Positions 19,116 to 27,795 of a stretch of DNA of 64,000 nucleotides are shown here, piece after piece (the first letter of the stretch is position 1; each line of letters opens with the position of its first letter). The DNA is taken from positions 62,001 through 126,000 of the forward strand of contig DATMAB010000013.1 in the NCBI GenBank assembly GCA_035573675.1, written 5' to 3'. Under the pieces are notes generated by a model. It had not been told where the DNA came from. It worked only from the letters and a program-made list of their open reading frames with translations, and made no database searches. This DNA comes from Terriglobales bacterium. Lineage in GTDB: Bacteria > Acidobacteriota > Terriglobia > Terriglobales > Acidobacteriaceae. Both the position numbers and the translations under genes were made by a program.

Positions 19116-20203
19116 GCGATCCAGTTCGCGTGCTGGTGGTGGACGACTCCGCCCTGATGCGCAAGCTCATCCCTCAGATCCTGGAGCGCGACTCTTCGCT
19201 CCAGGTCGTAGGTACGGCCATGGACGGCGCCTTCGGGCTCAAGAAAATCGAGGAACTGCAGCCGCACGTGGTCACGCTCGACCTGGAGATGCCGCGCATG
19301 GATGGCATTGAGACGCTGCGTGAAGTCACTCGGCGCTGCCGGGTGCCGGTGATCGTGGTGAGCGCGCACACAACCCAGGGGGCTTCCGCGACCTTCAAGG
19401 CGCTGGCCATGGGCGCGTTCGACTTCGTGGCCAAGCCGCGCGACGCCGCCCAGGCCCGCATGGATCAGATCGCCGCCGAACTGATCGGCAAGATCAAGGT
19501 GGCGGCGCAGAACGGCGTGCCGCAACGCCCTCCGCAGATGCCGATGGAAACCCGCCGGGTGAACAAACCGGCGGTTCGCTTCCGGCGGCGGCCGACGCGC
19601 GTGGTCGCGATCGGAATCTCGACCGGCGGGCCCAATGCGCTGCAATACATGCTTTCGCAGCTCCCCGGCGACTTCCCCGGCAGCATCGTGGTAGTCCAGC
19701 ACATGCCCGAGGGCTTCACGGAGATGTTCGCGCGGCGGCTGGACGAGTGCTGCGCCATCGACGTGAAGGAGGCCCAGTCCGGCGATCTGCTGCTGGCGGG
19801 AAGGGCGCTCATCTGTCCGGGCAACCGCCACATCCGCGTCCGTCAGATGCCGCTTGGAGACCTGGTGGTGCTCTCGGACGAGGACAAGGTAAACGGCCAC
19901 CGCCCGTCGGTCGATGTGCTGTTCCGTTCCGCGGCGCAACAGTTCGGCGACCGGGCTGTGGCGGTGATCATGACCGGCATGGGTGAGGACGGCGCCGAGG
20001 CCATGGGCCAGGTACGCGCGCTGGGCGGCGTCACCGTCGCGCAGAGCGAAGAGTCGTGCGTGGTGTACGGCATGCCGCGCGCCGCCATCGAACGCGGCCA
20101 CGTGCAGCGCGTCGTCCCGCTGGACGCCTTGGCCAACACACTTCAGGCGATGTGCGCCGCCGAGCGCGCCCACGCCGGCAAGGTTTTGCTCGGAACTCAC
20201 TGA
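19112..20203 (+). CDS. cheB: CheB methylesterase/deamidase response regulator
   Basis: 363 residues. The receiver domain (1-125) carries VVDDSALMR and Asp57 in VTLDLEMP. A basic linker leads to the catalytic domain (about 163-360): serine in AIGISTGGPNAL near 169, histidine in VVVQHMPEGF near 195 and aspartate in TGMGEDGAEAM near 291, the CheB triad. It removes methyl groups from the receptor and opposes CheR. The start overlaps the cheA stop by ATGA. The order cheR-cheA-cheB with couplings at each junction points to one co-translated adaptation module. Confidence 0.96.
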   Translation: MSDPVRVLVVDDSALMRKLIPQILERDSSLQVVGTAMDGAFGLKKIEELQPHVVTLDLEMPRMDGIETLREVTRRCRVPVIVVSAHTTQGASATFKALAMGAFDFVAKPRDAAQARMDQIAAELIGKIKVAAQNGVPQRPPQMPMETRRVNKPAVRFRRRPTRVVAIGISTGGPNALQYMLSQLPGDFPGSIVVVQHMPEGFTEMFARRLDECCAIDVKEAQSGDLLLAGRALICPGNRHIRVRQMPLGDLVVLSDEDKVNGHRPSVDVLFRSAAQQFGDRAVAVIMTGMGEDGAEAMGQVRALGGVTVAQSEESCVVYGMPRAAIERGHVQRVVPLDALANTLQAMCAAERAHAGKVLLGTH

Positions 20204-20213
20204 GAGGTGCTTT

Positions 20214-20660
20214 ATGGAACACTTCGCGGCTCTACTGCGCAGCAGTGACAGGCAGCCGGTCCGCTACCTGATCGTGGACGACTCGGTCTTCGCGCGCCGC
20301 AACCTGGCGCGCCTGGTGGAGTCCTTCGGGGGCACCGTGGTGGGCGAGGCCGGCGATGGTTGCACAGCCATCACCGAGTACGAGCGCACCCGGCCCGACA
20401 TCGTGCTCATGGATATCACCATGCCGCAGATGGAAGGCATCGAGGCCTCCGAGCGCATCGTGCGCCAGTTTCCGGACGCGCGCATCGTCATGGTCTCCTC
20501 CGTCGGCTATCAGGAGAACATCGTGGCCGCCCTGCAGAAGGGCGCCCGCCATTTCGTCCAGAAGCCGGTGAAGGCCGAGGTGCTCTACGACGTGGTCCGC
20601 TACGTGATGGGCGAGGAAGGCGTCACCACCCAAATTACCACCGCGGAGGTGCAGGGATGA
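20214..20660 (+). CDS. CheY-like response regulator
   Basis: 148 residues from the ATG at 20214. A 17-residue N-terminal extension precedes a receiver: YLIVDDSVFARRNLARL, phospho-acceptor Asp67 in IVLMDITMPQMEG, VMVSSVGY switch region and FVQKPVKAE with the lysine. The short C-terminal tail has no output domain. It is probably the output of this pathway, acting by binding a motor or effector not present in the window. The stop overlaps the next start (ATGA). A CheX phosphatase encoded directly after it is the likely terminator of its signal. Confidence 0.93.
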   Translation: MEHFAALLRSSDRQPVRYLIVDDSVFARRNLARLVESFGGTVVGEAGDGCTAITEYERTRPDIVLMDITMPQMEGIEASERIVRQFPDARIVMVSSVGYQENIVAALQKGARHFVQKPVKAEVLYDVVRYVMGEEGVTTQITTAEVQG

Positions 20661-21151
20661 GGATGGAGCTGATCCAGCCGTTCATCAATGCCGCCGACGC
20701 CGTGCTGGCCGAGACCCTGCAGTGCACTACGCAAATCGGCGGGGTCAGCATGGAGGAGGCGGCCTACCGGCGCCGCGGTGTCGCCGCCGTGGTCAACATC
20801 CAGGGTGACATCGAAGGCCGCATCATCCTCGACCTCGACCCGCAGACGGCCACCAACGTGGCCACCAAGCTCCTGGGCGAACCGGTGGGTTCGGACGCCA
20901 TGGTCCAGGAAACCGTGTTCGAGCTGGCCAACCAGATCATCGGGAACGCGGTGACCATGCTCAACGACGGGGGTTTCCGCTTCAAGATCCACCCGCCGGA
21001 GCCACCGGCCGACCAGGGTCCCCGCAGCAGCGAGGACACCGAAGCCCTGGTCATGTGCTTCGACACGCCCAGCGGCAGCATGTTCATGAACATCGCCATG
21101 CGCTACAACCGTCGCCGCAAGAGCGAGCGGGAAGCCGTGGTGGTGGGATAG
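20657..21151 (+). CDS. cheX: CheX-type CheY-P phosphatase
   Basis: 164 residues from the ATG at 20657, which overlaps the response-regulator stop. CheX/CheC family features are VAAVVNIQGDIEGRIILDLD, and the phosphatase signature QETVFELANQIIGNAVTMLN with the conserved Glu and Asn pair in ExxN. CheX dephosphorylates CheY-P in bacteria lacking CheZ; no CheZ or CheD is seen here. The last gene of the operon, it is followed by two strong hairpins. Assignment as CheX rather than CheC rests on one ExxN motif and length. Confidence 0.85.
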   Translation: MRMELIQPFINAADAVLAETLQCTTQIGGVSMEEAAYRRRGVAAVVNIQGDIEGRIILDLDPQTATNVATKLLGEPVGSDAMVQETVFELANQIIGNAVTMLNDGGFRFKIHPPEPPADQGPRSSEDTEALVMCFDTPSGSMFMNIAMRYNRRRKSEREAVVVG

Positions 21152-21162
21152 CCGAAGCGACG

Positions 21163-21188
21163 GTTGCGCGGCGTGCCGGCCGCGCAAC
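21163..21188 (+). terminator. hairpin after the chemosensory operon
   Basis: A perfect 10-bp stem (GTTGCGCGGC / GCCGCGCAAC) with loop GTGCCG starts 12 bp after the cheX stop. There is no T-run directly after it; it may act with the next hairpin. Confidence 0.5.
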
Positions 21189-21217
21189 GACTTTCGCAGC
21201 CATGCGGACGATCGGAC

Positions 21218-21239
21218 GGGCGGGAGCGTGCTCCCGCCC
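21218..21239 (+). terminator. second hairpin, likely operon terminator
   Basis: GGGCGGGAGC and GCTCCCGCCC form a long stem (8 bp plus a 6-base loop in practice), followed by GCTCTTGTTTAT, a weak T-rich tail. It lies between the convergent cheX and YVTN genes and could stop transcription from both sides. Confidence 0.6.
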
Positions 21240-21276
21240 GCTCTTGTTTATCGGCGAACCGCGAAAGGAATGACCC

Positions 21277-22521
21277 CTACGGCGTAGTGAGCACGAAGAC
21301 CGGTGTTTGCCGCGGGCAGGTCACGCTGCTCGTATCGGTGCAGAGCGGATCGACCTTGGGCGCCATAAACGTCTGCACCACCGTGTCGTTCGAGGTCTGG
21401 ATGTCGCTGATGGTCTGCGAGCCCTGGTTGGCCACGAACACCTTGGTGCTGTCGGAAGCGGCGTCGAGCGAAACGGGCCGGGTCCCCACGGCTACTGTGC
21501 GGGCCACAGTGTTGCTGCTGGCGTTGATCACCGTAACGTTGTTGCTGTCGCGGTTGGCCACGTAAACCCGCGTGCCGTCGGGCAGCGGCGCGATGGAAAC
21601 CGGAGCCAGTCCTGTGGCCGCGCCAGCAGGCAGGTTCGTGTCCAGGGGCACTACGGTTACGGTCAAAAAATTCGGAGAAGCCGCGTCGGCATTGATGATG
21701 CTCACGCTGTTGCTCCCGGTGTTGGCCACATAGACGCGGAGCAGACGCGGATCAAAGCGCAGGAAACTGGGCGTGGCGCCCACCGGGATGGTGGCCGCGA
21801 CCGTGTCCGTCGACGTCAGGATGACGCTCACCGTCTGGTCGGCCTGGTTCAGAACGTAGAGCCGGGCGCCATCGGAACTCATGGCCCCTGCGATCGGCGC
21901 ATTCCCGACCGTGATCGTGCCCAGGATGGAGTTGTCGACATTGGCGATCACGGTGACGGTGCCGTTGGCGTTGACGGAGTACAGCTTGGCGCCGTTCGGC
22001 GTTCCCGCCAGGGCTACGGGCGTGCTCCCCGCCGGCAGGGCGATCTCGGCCACCAGAACGTCGGTGGTGACGTCGATCACCCCGACGCGGTCGGTGCCGG
22101 ACTCCGCCACGTACATGCGGTTGTTCACGTTGCTGTGGGCGTACACCGGAGCCGAACCCGGCGGCAAACTGAGGGTCCGTACCGTGGCGCCGGCGAGGAA
22201 CGTCAGATAGGTGCTGACGCTGTCGCTGTCTCGGTTGACCACGTAGGCGCGTGCGCCGCTGGGCGGAAGCAACGCGGCATGTACCGGGCCGGTACCTACG
22301 TCCCGCTGGGCGCTGGCGGTGTCACCCGCGGCGTTGTAGTGGCTCACGCTGCCCACGGCCGCGCCGTTCTGGTTGACCACCAGGGCCAAGCGAGTTGCGG
22401 AAGGGTCACCCCCCGGCTGCGGAATGGGCGTGGCGATGGGGCGGAAGGTCTCTCCGCATCCGGTCACCAGCAGGATAAGAAGGACTGTGGCCGCCTGGCC
22501 AGCCCCGCGATATGAGTTCAT
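21277..22521 (-). CDS. YVTN-type beta-propeller lipoprotein
   Basis: 414 residues from the ATG at 22521 (MNSYRGAG). The N-terminus is a lipoprotein signal with lipobox LVTGC, so it is probably anchored to a membrane. The rest is a chain of about eight repeats of the type RVYVANRDSNNVTVINASSN, each with a Y/F-VAN/VNR core and a T-V-x-V-G-x-P step, as in YVTN/lactonase-like seven-bladed propellers. The Asp/Asn and Thr richness is typical of secreted proteins. No catalytic residues of a lactonase are evident; a binding or scaffold role is likely but unproven. Convergent with cheX and divergent from the DUF92 gene. Confidence 0.85.
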   Translation of the reverse strand: MNSYRGAGQAATVLLILLVTGCGETFRPIATPIPQPGGDPSATRLALVVNQNGAAVGSVSHYNAAGDTASAQRDVGTGPVHAALLPPSGARAYVVNRDSDSVSTYLTFLAGATVRTLSLPPGSAPVYAHSNVNNRMYVAESGTDRVGVIDVTTDVLVAEIALPAGSTPVALAGTPNGAKLYSVNANGTVTVIANVDNSILGTITVGNAPIAGAMSSDGARLYVLNQADQTVSVILTSTDTVAATIPVGATPSFLRFDPRLLRVYVANTGSNSVSIINADAASPNFLTVTVVPLDTNLPAGAATGLAPVSIAPLPDGTRVYVANRDSNNVTVINASSNTVARTVAVGTRPVSLDAASDSTKVFVANQGSQTISDIQTSNDTVVQTFMAPKVDPLCTDTSSVTCPRQTPVFVLTTP

Positions 22522-22622
22522 CCAGACTCCCGCTGCCGGTCGTAGCGAAAACTGACTGTCATCACGATGCAAACGCGTTATTGTAATGGCTCCGTCAGTA
22601 TTCAGTCCAACACGCCGCTGCC

Positions 22623-23456
22623 ATGCAAAGCCTTTCCGCTCCTGGTCGCATCGGGTCCACGGTCCGCGTGGCGTGGCCGCTGGCTGCGCTCACTGTGCTG
22701 CTGATGGCGGCTGCCGTCCGGTTAATCCTGCTGGCCGACCGCGAACCCGGCTTGGCGCAGCGCTTGTTCGTGGCTTTGACGCTCACCGCGGCGCTGGCGT
22801 TGGCCGCTCGGTGGTTGCGCGCAGTGACCAATGGCGGAGCGCTGGCCGGCTCGGCCGCCGCTCTGCTGCTGTTTGTGGGCGGCGGATGGGCGCTCTTCGC
22901 CGGTCTGGTCGCGCTGTTCGTCCTCACCGCTCTGGGGACTCGCATGGGCCGCGCGCGCAAGGAGCAACTGGGAACCGCAGAAAGCCGTGCCGGCCGGTCG
23001 GCTGCGCAGATTCTGGCGAACACCGGAGCGGCCGGCCTGCTGGCAGCGTTTTCGCCGGGTAGCGAGAACCCGGTGCCCCTGATGGCGGCTGCAACGGCTG
23101 CGCTGGCGGAAGCCGCGGCGGACACGGTCTCCAGCGAATACGGGCAGGCCGCCCCTCGCCCCACCTTTCTTGTCACCACCGGTGAGCCGGTTCCGCCCGG
23201 CACCGACGGTGGCGTCAGCTTGGCCGGCACTGTCGCTGGAATGCTGGCCGCCGCCCTGGTGGTGGCCACCTGCGTGGTGGCCGGCGCGGTACCCATGACC
23301 TTTGCCGTCCCCCTGGCGCTCGCGGGCAGCGTCGGCATGCTGGTGGACAGCACCCTGGGCGCGATATGGGAGCGTCGCGGCCGGCTTTCCAATGACACTG
23401 TGAATCTGTTCGGCACACTCAGCGCTGCCCTTCTGGCGTGGCTCTGGCTCCGCTGA
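22623..23456 (+). CDS. DUF92 family integral membrane protein
   Basis: 277 residues, strongly hydrophobic with about seven membrane segments. Family features of DUF92 (TMEM19 / plant VTE6 relatives) are visible: ALGTRMGRARKEQLGTAES, GRSAAQILANTGAAGLLA, EAAADTVSSEYGQ, GTDGGVSLAGTVAGML, and DSTLGAIWERRG followed by LSNDTVNLFGT. Plant VTE6 is a phytyl-phosphate kinase and some prokaryotic members are proposed isoprenoid-phosphate kinases; whether this applies here is unknown. It is transcribed away from the beta-propeller gene and precedes the amidohydrolase by 54 bp. Confidence 0.85.
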   Translation: MQSLSAPGRIGSTVRVAWPLAALTVLLMAAAVRLILLADREPGLAQRLFVALTLTAALALAARWLRAVTNGGALAGSAAALLLFVGGGWALFAGLVALFVLTALGTRMGRARKEQLGTAESRAGRSAAQILANTGAAGLLAAFSPGSENPVPLMAAATAALAEAAADTVSSEYGQAAPRPTFLVTTGEPVPPGTDGGVSLAGTVAGMLAAALVVATCVVAGAVPMTFAVPLALAGSVGMLVDSTLGAIWERRGRLSNDTVNLFGTLSAALLAWLWLR

Positions 23457-23510
23457 CTTGGCGGGCGAAACGGATTCATGTAAGGTTTCCGGCTGCTTCC
23501 AGTTGATCTC

Positions 23511-25496
23511 ATGCGACGCGCTCGCTGCCTGTGGCTGCTGATCTTCGCTGTCTCCTGCGTGGCGGCGCAGGACTATGACGTGCTCATCCGTAACGGCCGG
23601 GTGGTGGACGGCTCCGGCAACCCCTGGGTGGATGCGGATGTAGGCATCATCGGCGACCGCATCGCGTTCGTGGGGCACGCCGCCGACAGCGTGACCGCAC
23701 GGCAGACGATTGACGCCAGGGGGAAAGTCGTCGCGCCCGGCTTTATCGACATGCTGGGGCAGAGCGAGTACTCGCTTCTGATCGACCGGCAGGCCGTCAG
23801 CAAGCTGACCCAGGGGATCACGACTGAGATCACCGGAGAAGGCAATTCCGTGGCGCCGGTGAATGCTACATCGCTGGCGGAACTCCAGGACTTCCTGCGC
23901 ACCTACGGAATCGCCGTGGACTGGCAGTCGCTCGATGAATACTTCCGGCGGCTCGAGCAGCAGGGCATGGCCATCAACCTGGGTACGTTCGTGGGCGCGG
24001 CCCAGGTTCGCCAGATGGTGCTGGGGAACGAGGACCGCGCGCCTACGGCCGGTGAGCTTGCCCGCATGCAGACTCTGGTGGAAGACGCCATGTACGACGG
24101 CGCAATGGGTCTTTCCACCTCCCTCATCTATCCGCCCGGCTCGTTCGCCACGACGGACGAGCTGTTAACGCTGGCGCGGATGGCCGCACGCCACGGCGGC
24201 ATTTATGCCTCGCACATCCGCGATGAAGGGGCGCACATCCAGCCGGCACTGGAAGAAGCGTTCCGTATTGGAAGAGAGGCCGGCCTGCCGGTCGAGATTT
24301 GGCATCTGAAGGTCGCCGGCCGTCCCAACTGGGGAAAGATGGGCGAGGTCATCGCCGCCATCGAGCGGGCGCGAGCCGCGGGGCTCGACGTCACTGCCGA
24401 CCTGTATCCGTATGTGGCTTCGGCCACCACCCTTTCGGCCATCGTTCCTCCGAAGTACCAGGAGGGAGGCACGGAAGCCTACCTCGCGCGGCTTCGCGAC
24501 CCGGCCCAGCGCGCTGCCATCCGCCGCGACTTGGAAACCGGCCTCCCAGGCTTCGAGAACATGTGGCAAGGCCTCACAGGACCGGAGGGCATCCTGGTCG
24601 TCTCCGTCCTCTCGCCGGAACTAAAGAGGTACGAAGGCCGCAACCTGGCCGAGATCGCGGCCGAGCAGAAGAAAGATCCGCTGGATGCGGCGCTCGATCT
24701 GATCATTGCGGACCACAACAACGTCGGCGCGGTGTACTTCGAGATGAACGAAGAGGACGTGCTTTTGGCGCTGCGGCAGCCCTGGGTCGCCGTGGATACG
24801 GACGCCGGGGCCACCAATCCGCAGGGACCGCTGGGCGCGACCAAGACCCACCCGCGCGCCTACGGATCTTTCACCCGCATCCTGGGCAAGTACGTGCGGG
24901 AGGAGAAGCTGTTGCGCCTGGAGGCCGCCATCCGCAAGTTCACGTCCCTGCCCGCACAGCGCATGAAGCTCGCGGACCGCGGCCTGCTGCGTCCCGGGTA
25001 TTTCGCCGATATCACCATCTTCGACCCGGCAACCGTCCGCGACCTGGCCACGTTCGCGGATCCGCACCAGCCGTCAGCGGGCATCGAGTATGTATTCGTC
25101 AACGGCGTTCTCGCGTTGGAGCACGGCAAGGTCACCGGCCGGATGGGCGGGCGCCCGCTGCGTGGCCCCGGCTGGCTGGCGCGTGATTACTCGCCCGACG
25201 GTCTCCCGCCCCGCGGCCAACTGCAAGGCGTAGTCACCGACGAGGAAGGCTGGCCTCTGCCGCGCACCAGCGTCACACTATTCGACGCTGCCGGGAAGGC
25301 GCTGGGCAACTTCACCACGCGCAAGGACGGGCGCTACCAGATTCCGCACCAGACCGAGTGCCGCGCCTGCCGCCTGCGGGCCGAGCGCGCCGGTTTCGCT
25401 ACCGCCGAAGCAAAGGTAGACTACAACGGCGCCAATTCCCTGTGGTTCAGCTTCGCCCTGCACCGTCTGGAGCCGCCTGCTGAAACCGGGCCCTGA
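23511..25496 (+). CDS. D-aminoacylase / N-acyl-D-amino-acid deacylase family amidohydrolase with C-terminal Ig-like domain
   Basis: 661 residues. A signal peptide (MRRARCLWLLIFAVSCVAAQ) indicates export. The amidohydrolase body has DYDVLIRNGRVVDGSGNPWV, GKVVAPGFIDMLGQSEYS (normally GFIDxHxH in metal-binding members; here the HxH is replaced by LGQ), EITGEGNS, GIYASHIRDEG, VEIWHLKVAG, and TDAGATNPQGPLG near the end. After about 545 residues a carboxypeptidase-regulatory-like beta-sandwich follows (GQLQGVVTDEEGWPLPRTSV). The family deacylates N-acyl-D-amino acids or dipeptides. The loss of the first metal-binding histidine pair is a real oddity of this copy or subfamily. Next to a cyclase-family gene 33 bp downstream. 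Confidence 0.85.
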   Translation: MRRARCLWLLIFAVSCVAAQDYDVLIRNGRVVDGSGNPWVDADVGIIGDRIAFVGHAADSVTARQTIDARGKVVAPGFIDMLGQSEYSLLIDRQAVSKLTQGITTEITGEGNSVAPVNATSLAELQDFLRTYGIAVDWQSLDEYFRRLEQQGMAINLGTFVGAAQVRQMVLGNEDRAPTAGELARMQTLVEDAMYDGAMGLSTSLIYPPGSFATTDELLTLARMAARHGGIYASHIRDEGAHIQPALEEAFRIGREAGLPVEIWHLKVAGRPNWGKMGEVIAAIERARAAGLDVTADLYPYVASATTLSAIVPPKYQEGGTEAYLARLRDPAQRAAIRRDLETGLPGFENMWQGLTGPEGILVVSVLSPELKRYEGRNLAEIAAEQKKDPLDAALDLIIADHNNVGAVYFEMNEEDVLLALRQPWVAVDTDAGATNPQGPLGATKTHPRAYGSFTRILGKYVREEKLLRLEAAIRKFTSLPAQRMKLADRGLLRPGYFADITIFDPATVRDLATFADPHQPSAGIEYVFVNGVLALEHGKVTGRMGGRPLRGPGWLARDYSPDGLPPRGQLQGVVTDEEGWPLPRTSVTLFDAAGKALGNFTTRKDGRYQIPHQTECRACRLRAERAGFATAEAKVDYNGANSLWFSFALHRLEPPAETGP

Positions 25497-25529
25497 GCGG
25501 CGAACCTTTCGCCTTCCGGGAGGCATCTG

Positions 25530-26333
25530 ATGGTCAAGTCAACCATGAACCTGCGCACTTTCCTGATCGCCGGCGCCCTCGCCGTGACCCTGTTTCTGTT
25601 CGCCCAGCGCAAGGCCGAGATTCCCGCTGCGCCCGGCTTCAGCGCCGTCATCGACCTGACCCAGCCGTTGAGTGAAAAGTTTCCCAACTGGGAAGGCACG
25701 GAAAAATCGCCGTTCGAGGCGCGACCCCTCGGCCGGATGGAGAGAGACGGATACTTCACCCGCACCATTTCGCTTCCCGAACACTTCGCCACTCATGTGG
25801 ATGCCCCCGCCCACTTCGCCGCCGGACGCTGGACCGTGGATCAGATTCCGCCGGAGCGCCTCGTTGCACCGTTGGTGCTGCTGGATGTGCGTCATCACGT
25901 GCGCGGCAACGCCGACTACCAGATCACCATCGAGGACGTGGCCCACTGGGAGCAGGCCAACGGGCAGATCCCGGCTGGAGCAATCGTTGTGGCCTACACC
26001 GCCTGGGCCGCGCGCGCGGCCTCCATGAAGGACTATCGCAACCCCGATGCCGCCGGCGTCATGCACTTCCCCGGCTTCCTGCCGGAGACAGCGCGCTTTC
26101 TGGTGGAGTCACGCAACGTCGTCGCGCTGGGCATCGACACCATGAGCGTGGATTACGGCGCGTCCACGAATTGGCCGGTGCACAAATACACTGCGGCCCG
26201 CAGCGTCTACCACATCGAGAACCTGGGCGACCTCAGCCGCGTTCCGGAGGTCGGCGCTCTCATCGTGGTCGCGCCCGCCAAGCTGGCCGGCGGCTCAGGC
26301 GGTCCCGCCCGAGTGCTGGCACTTGTAAAGTAA
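25530..26333 (+). CDS. cyclase family protein (kynurenine-formamidase-like metal hydrolase)
   Basis: 267 residues with an N-terminal hydrophobic segment (LRTFLIAGALAVTLFLFAQR) that is either a signal peptide or anchor. The body has FSAVIDLTQPLSEKFPNWEG, and the family metal motif HFATHVDAPAHFAAG (HxGTHxDxPxH form), followed by LVLLDVRHHV, VVAYTAWAAR and NVVALGIDTMSVDYG with the substrate-side residues. Members hydrolyse formamides or cyclic compounds such as isatin or N-formylkynurenine. Substrate is unknown. It probably forms a unit with the amidohydrolase upstream. Confidence 0.85.
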   Translation: MVKSTMNLRTFLIAGALAVTLFLFAQRKAEIPAAPGFSAVIDLTQPLSEKFPNWEGTEKSPFEARPLGRMERDGYFTRTISLPEHFATHVDAPAHFAAGRWTVDQIPPERLVAPLVLLDVRHHVRGNADYQITIEDVAHWEQANGQIPAGAIVVAYTAWAARAASMKDYRNPDAAGVMHFPGFLPETARFLVESRNVVALGIDTMSVDYGASTNWPVHKYTAARSVYHIENLGDLSRVPEVGALIVVAPAKLAGGSGGPARVLALVK

Positions 26334-26337
26334 TGGA

Positions 26338-26369
26338 CTTGGTGATTGTTTCGATTTTCAATCACCAAG
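26338..26369. terminator. 10-bp inverted repeat between convergent genes
   Basis: CTTGGTGATT and AATCACCAAG form a perfect 10-bp stem around a 12-base loop, directly after the cyclase gene and overlapping the stop of the minus-strand gene. It can terminate from both sides but belongs to the same TTGGTGATT repeat theme as 28644-28757, so it may simply be an intergenic repeat. Confidence 0.45.
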
Positions 26370-26970
26370 TCGCCAATTCGCCGAATCGCCAGATCACATA
26401 GCTGACCACCTCTCGCAGGACCAGTCTGCTTCTCTCCCAGCCTGACGCTCCTTGCGGCCGTGGCGAGCCATGCACTTCCAGGCCTTTGCTTTCCAGCATG
26501 CGCCGGATGCGGAACATGTGGTAGTCATCGCTGACCGTCACACAACTGTGCAAGCCGTTGGCGCGCATGATTACGGCCACGCGCCGGGCCGCTTCTTCCG
26601 TGTCGCTGCTCTGCGTCTCGGCGATGATGGAGGGCTCCGGAACGCCGCGGGCCACCAGGTAATCACGTCCCACGCTGCCTTCATTGAACGTCGGGTCGCC
26701 GCCGGCGCCGCCGGTGGTGATGACGAAGGGCGCCAGGCCGCGCTGGAACAGATCGTAGGCATGGTCGAGCCGCGCCCGGTACACGGGGGAGGGTCGCCCG
26801 CTGTACTGTGCCGCGCCAAAGACCACAATGGCGTCCGCAGGTTGCGCGTCATCCACGGTGGACTCTCGCAAGATGTGCCTGTAAAGCACTGCGCCATAGA
26901 CGACCGCCGCGAGGGGGAAGAAAAACAGCAGCCGGCGCGGCCAGCGGCGCGGCCATCGACCGGCGTTCAT
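26362..26970 (-). CDS. YdcF/SanA/ElyC-type DUF218 membrane protein
   Basis: 202 residues from the ATG at 26970, which overlaps the Sua5 stop (ATGA). One N-terminal membrane segment (RLLFFFPLAAVVYGAVLY) is followed by the DUF218 fold: ADAIVVFGAAQYSGRPSPVY, RARLDHAYDLFQRGLAPFVI, TTGGAG, EAQSSDTEEAA-like ETQSSDTEEAARRVA and VTVSDDYHMFRIRRMLESKG. The D-A-I-V-V-x-G and S-x-x-T-x-E-x-A motifs are diagnostic. Members are linked to envelope and peptidoglycan-precursor homeostasis and vancomycin resistance, but the biochemical role is not established. Confidence 0.88.
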   Translation of the reverse strand: MNAGRWPRRWPRRLLFFFPLAAVVYGAVLYRHILRESTVDDAQPADAIVVFGAAQYSGRPSPVYRARLDHAYDLFQRGLAPFVITTGGAGGDPTFNEGSVGRDYLVARGVPEPSIIAETQSSDTEEAARRVAVIMRANGLHSCVTVSDDYHMFRIRRMLESKGLEVHGSPRPQGASGWERSRLVLREVVSYVIWRFGELATW

Positions 26971-27614
26971 GCCTGCTCGAGGAACGCCGCGATCTCCTTG
27001 GCGGGAATGGCTCCCTCGCGCAGCAGCCGCCAGCCGCCGCTTTCGTCCGACAGGTCCACGATGGTGGAGGCGACACTGCGGGTCGAAGGCCCTCCGTCCA
27101 CGATGGTGGGCAGGCGATTTCCCAGCTGTTCGCGCACGCCTTCCGCCGTCGTGCACTCGGGAGCGCCGCTCAGGTTGGCCGAGGTCGCGGTGATGGGCAC
27201 GCCGGCGGCGCGGATGACGGCCACTGGCACGGTCGCCGCCGGCACCCGCAGGGCCACGTTGCCGCTGTTGGCCGTCACCTTGAGCGGCAGCCGCGAGGCC
27301 GCTTTCACGATGATGGTGAGCGGACCCGGCCAGAACTTCGCCGCCAGCTCGAAGAACTGCGCGGGCAGCGGGCGCGCCAGCTCGATCGCCTGGTCTTCCG
27401 ACTCGATGAGCAGCGAGAGCGGTTTGTGCCGCGATCGTCCCTTGATGTCGTAAATATGCTCGACGGCGCGCAGGTTGAAGGGATCGGCGGCCAGCCCGTA
27501 AAACGTGTCGGTGGGCATGCCGATCACTTCTCCGCGGCGGATCTGTTCGGCGACGTAGCCCACCAGCGAGGGCTCCGGCTTCTCGCAGTTGATGCGGATG
27601 ACTTCGGCGGGCAA
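26967..27614 (-). CDS. L-threonylcarbamoyladenylate synthase (Sua5/YwlC/TsaC)
   Basis: 215 residues, the short form without the C-terminal Sua5 domain. It makes threonylcarbamoyl-AMP from threonine, bicarbonate and ATP for the t6A37 modification of ANN-decoding tRNAs. Motifs are VIGMPTDTFYGLAADP, IYDIKGRSRHKPLSLLI, FWPGPLTII, VALRVPA, TATSANLSGAPE and STIVDLS, in the family order. It is followed by, and coupled to, the DUF218 gene. The ATG at 27614 gives the usual length. Confidence 0.95.
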   Translation of the reverse strand: MPAEVIRINCEKPEPSLVGYVAEQIRRGEVIGMPTDTFYGLAADPFNLRAVEHIYDIKGRSRHKPLSLLIESEDQAIELARPLPAQFFELAAKFWPGPLTIIVKAASRLPLKVTANSGNVALRVPAATVPVAVIRAAGVPITATSANLSGAPECTTAEGVREQLGNRLPTIVDGGPSTRSVASTIVDLSDESGGWRLLREGAIPAKEIAAFLEQA

Positions 27615-27795
27615 AGCGCGTCCTTCCCTGAGGACGGGGCGAAACTAACACATCCCCCGGCGGCCCGCAAGAAAACCTCCACGCAGCCGCCGTAACTTAC
27701 AGTTTGCGGCTTTCGCCCACCGGCTTGCAAGCGCTGGGCGGTTGACACCGCCGGCTCGCTGGGGTGCCTCAACCTCGGCTCCGACCCAAGGCAGT

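Noticed and set aside
21277-22521. Beta-propeller gene as a fusion or lactonase
   Set aside because: Only YVTN-like repeats are visible; no catalytic residues of 6-phosphogluconolactonase-type enzymes could be pointed to.
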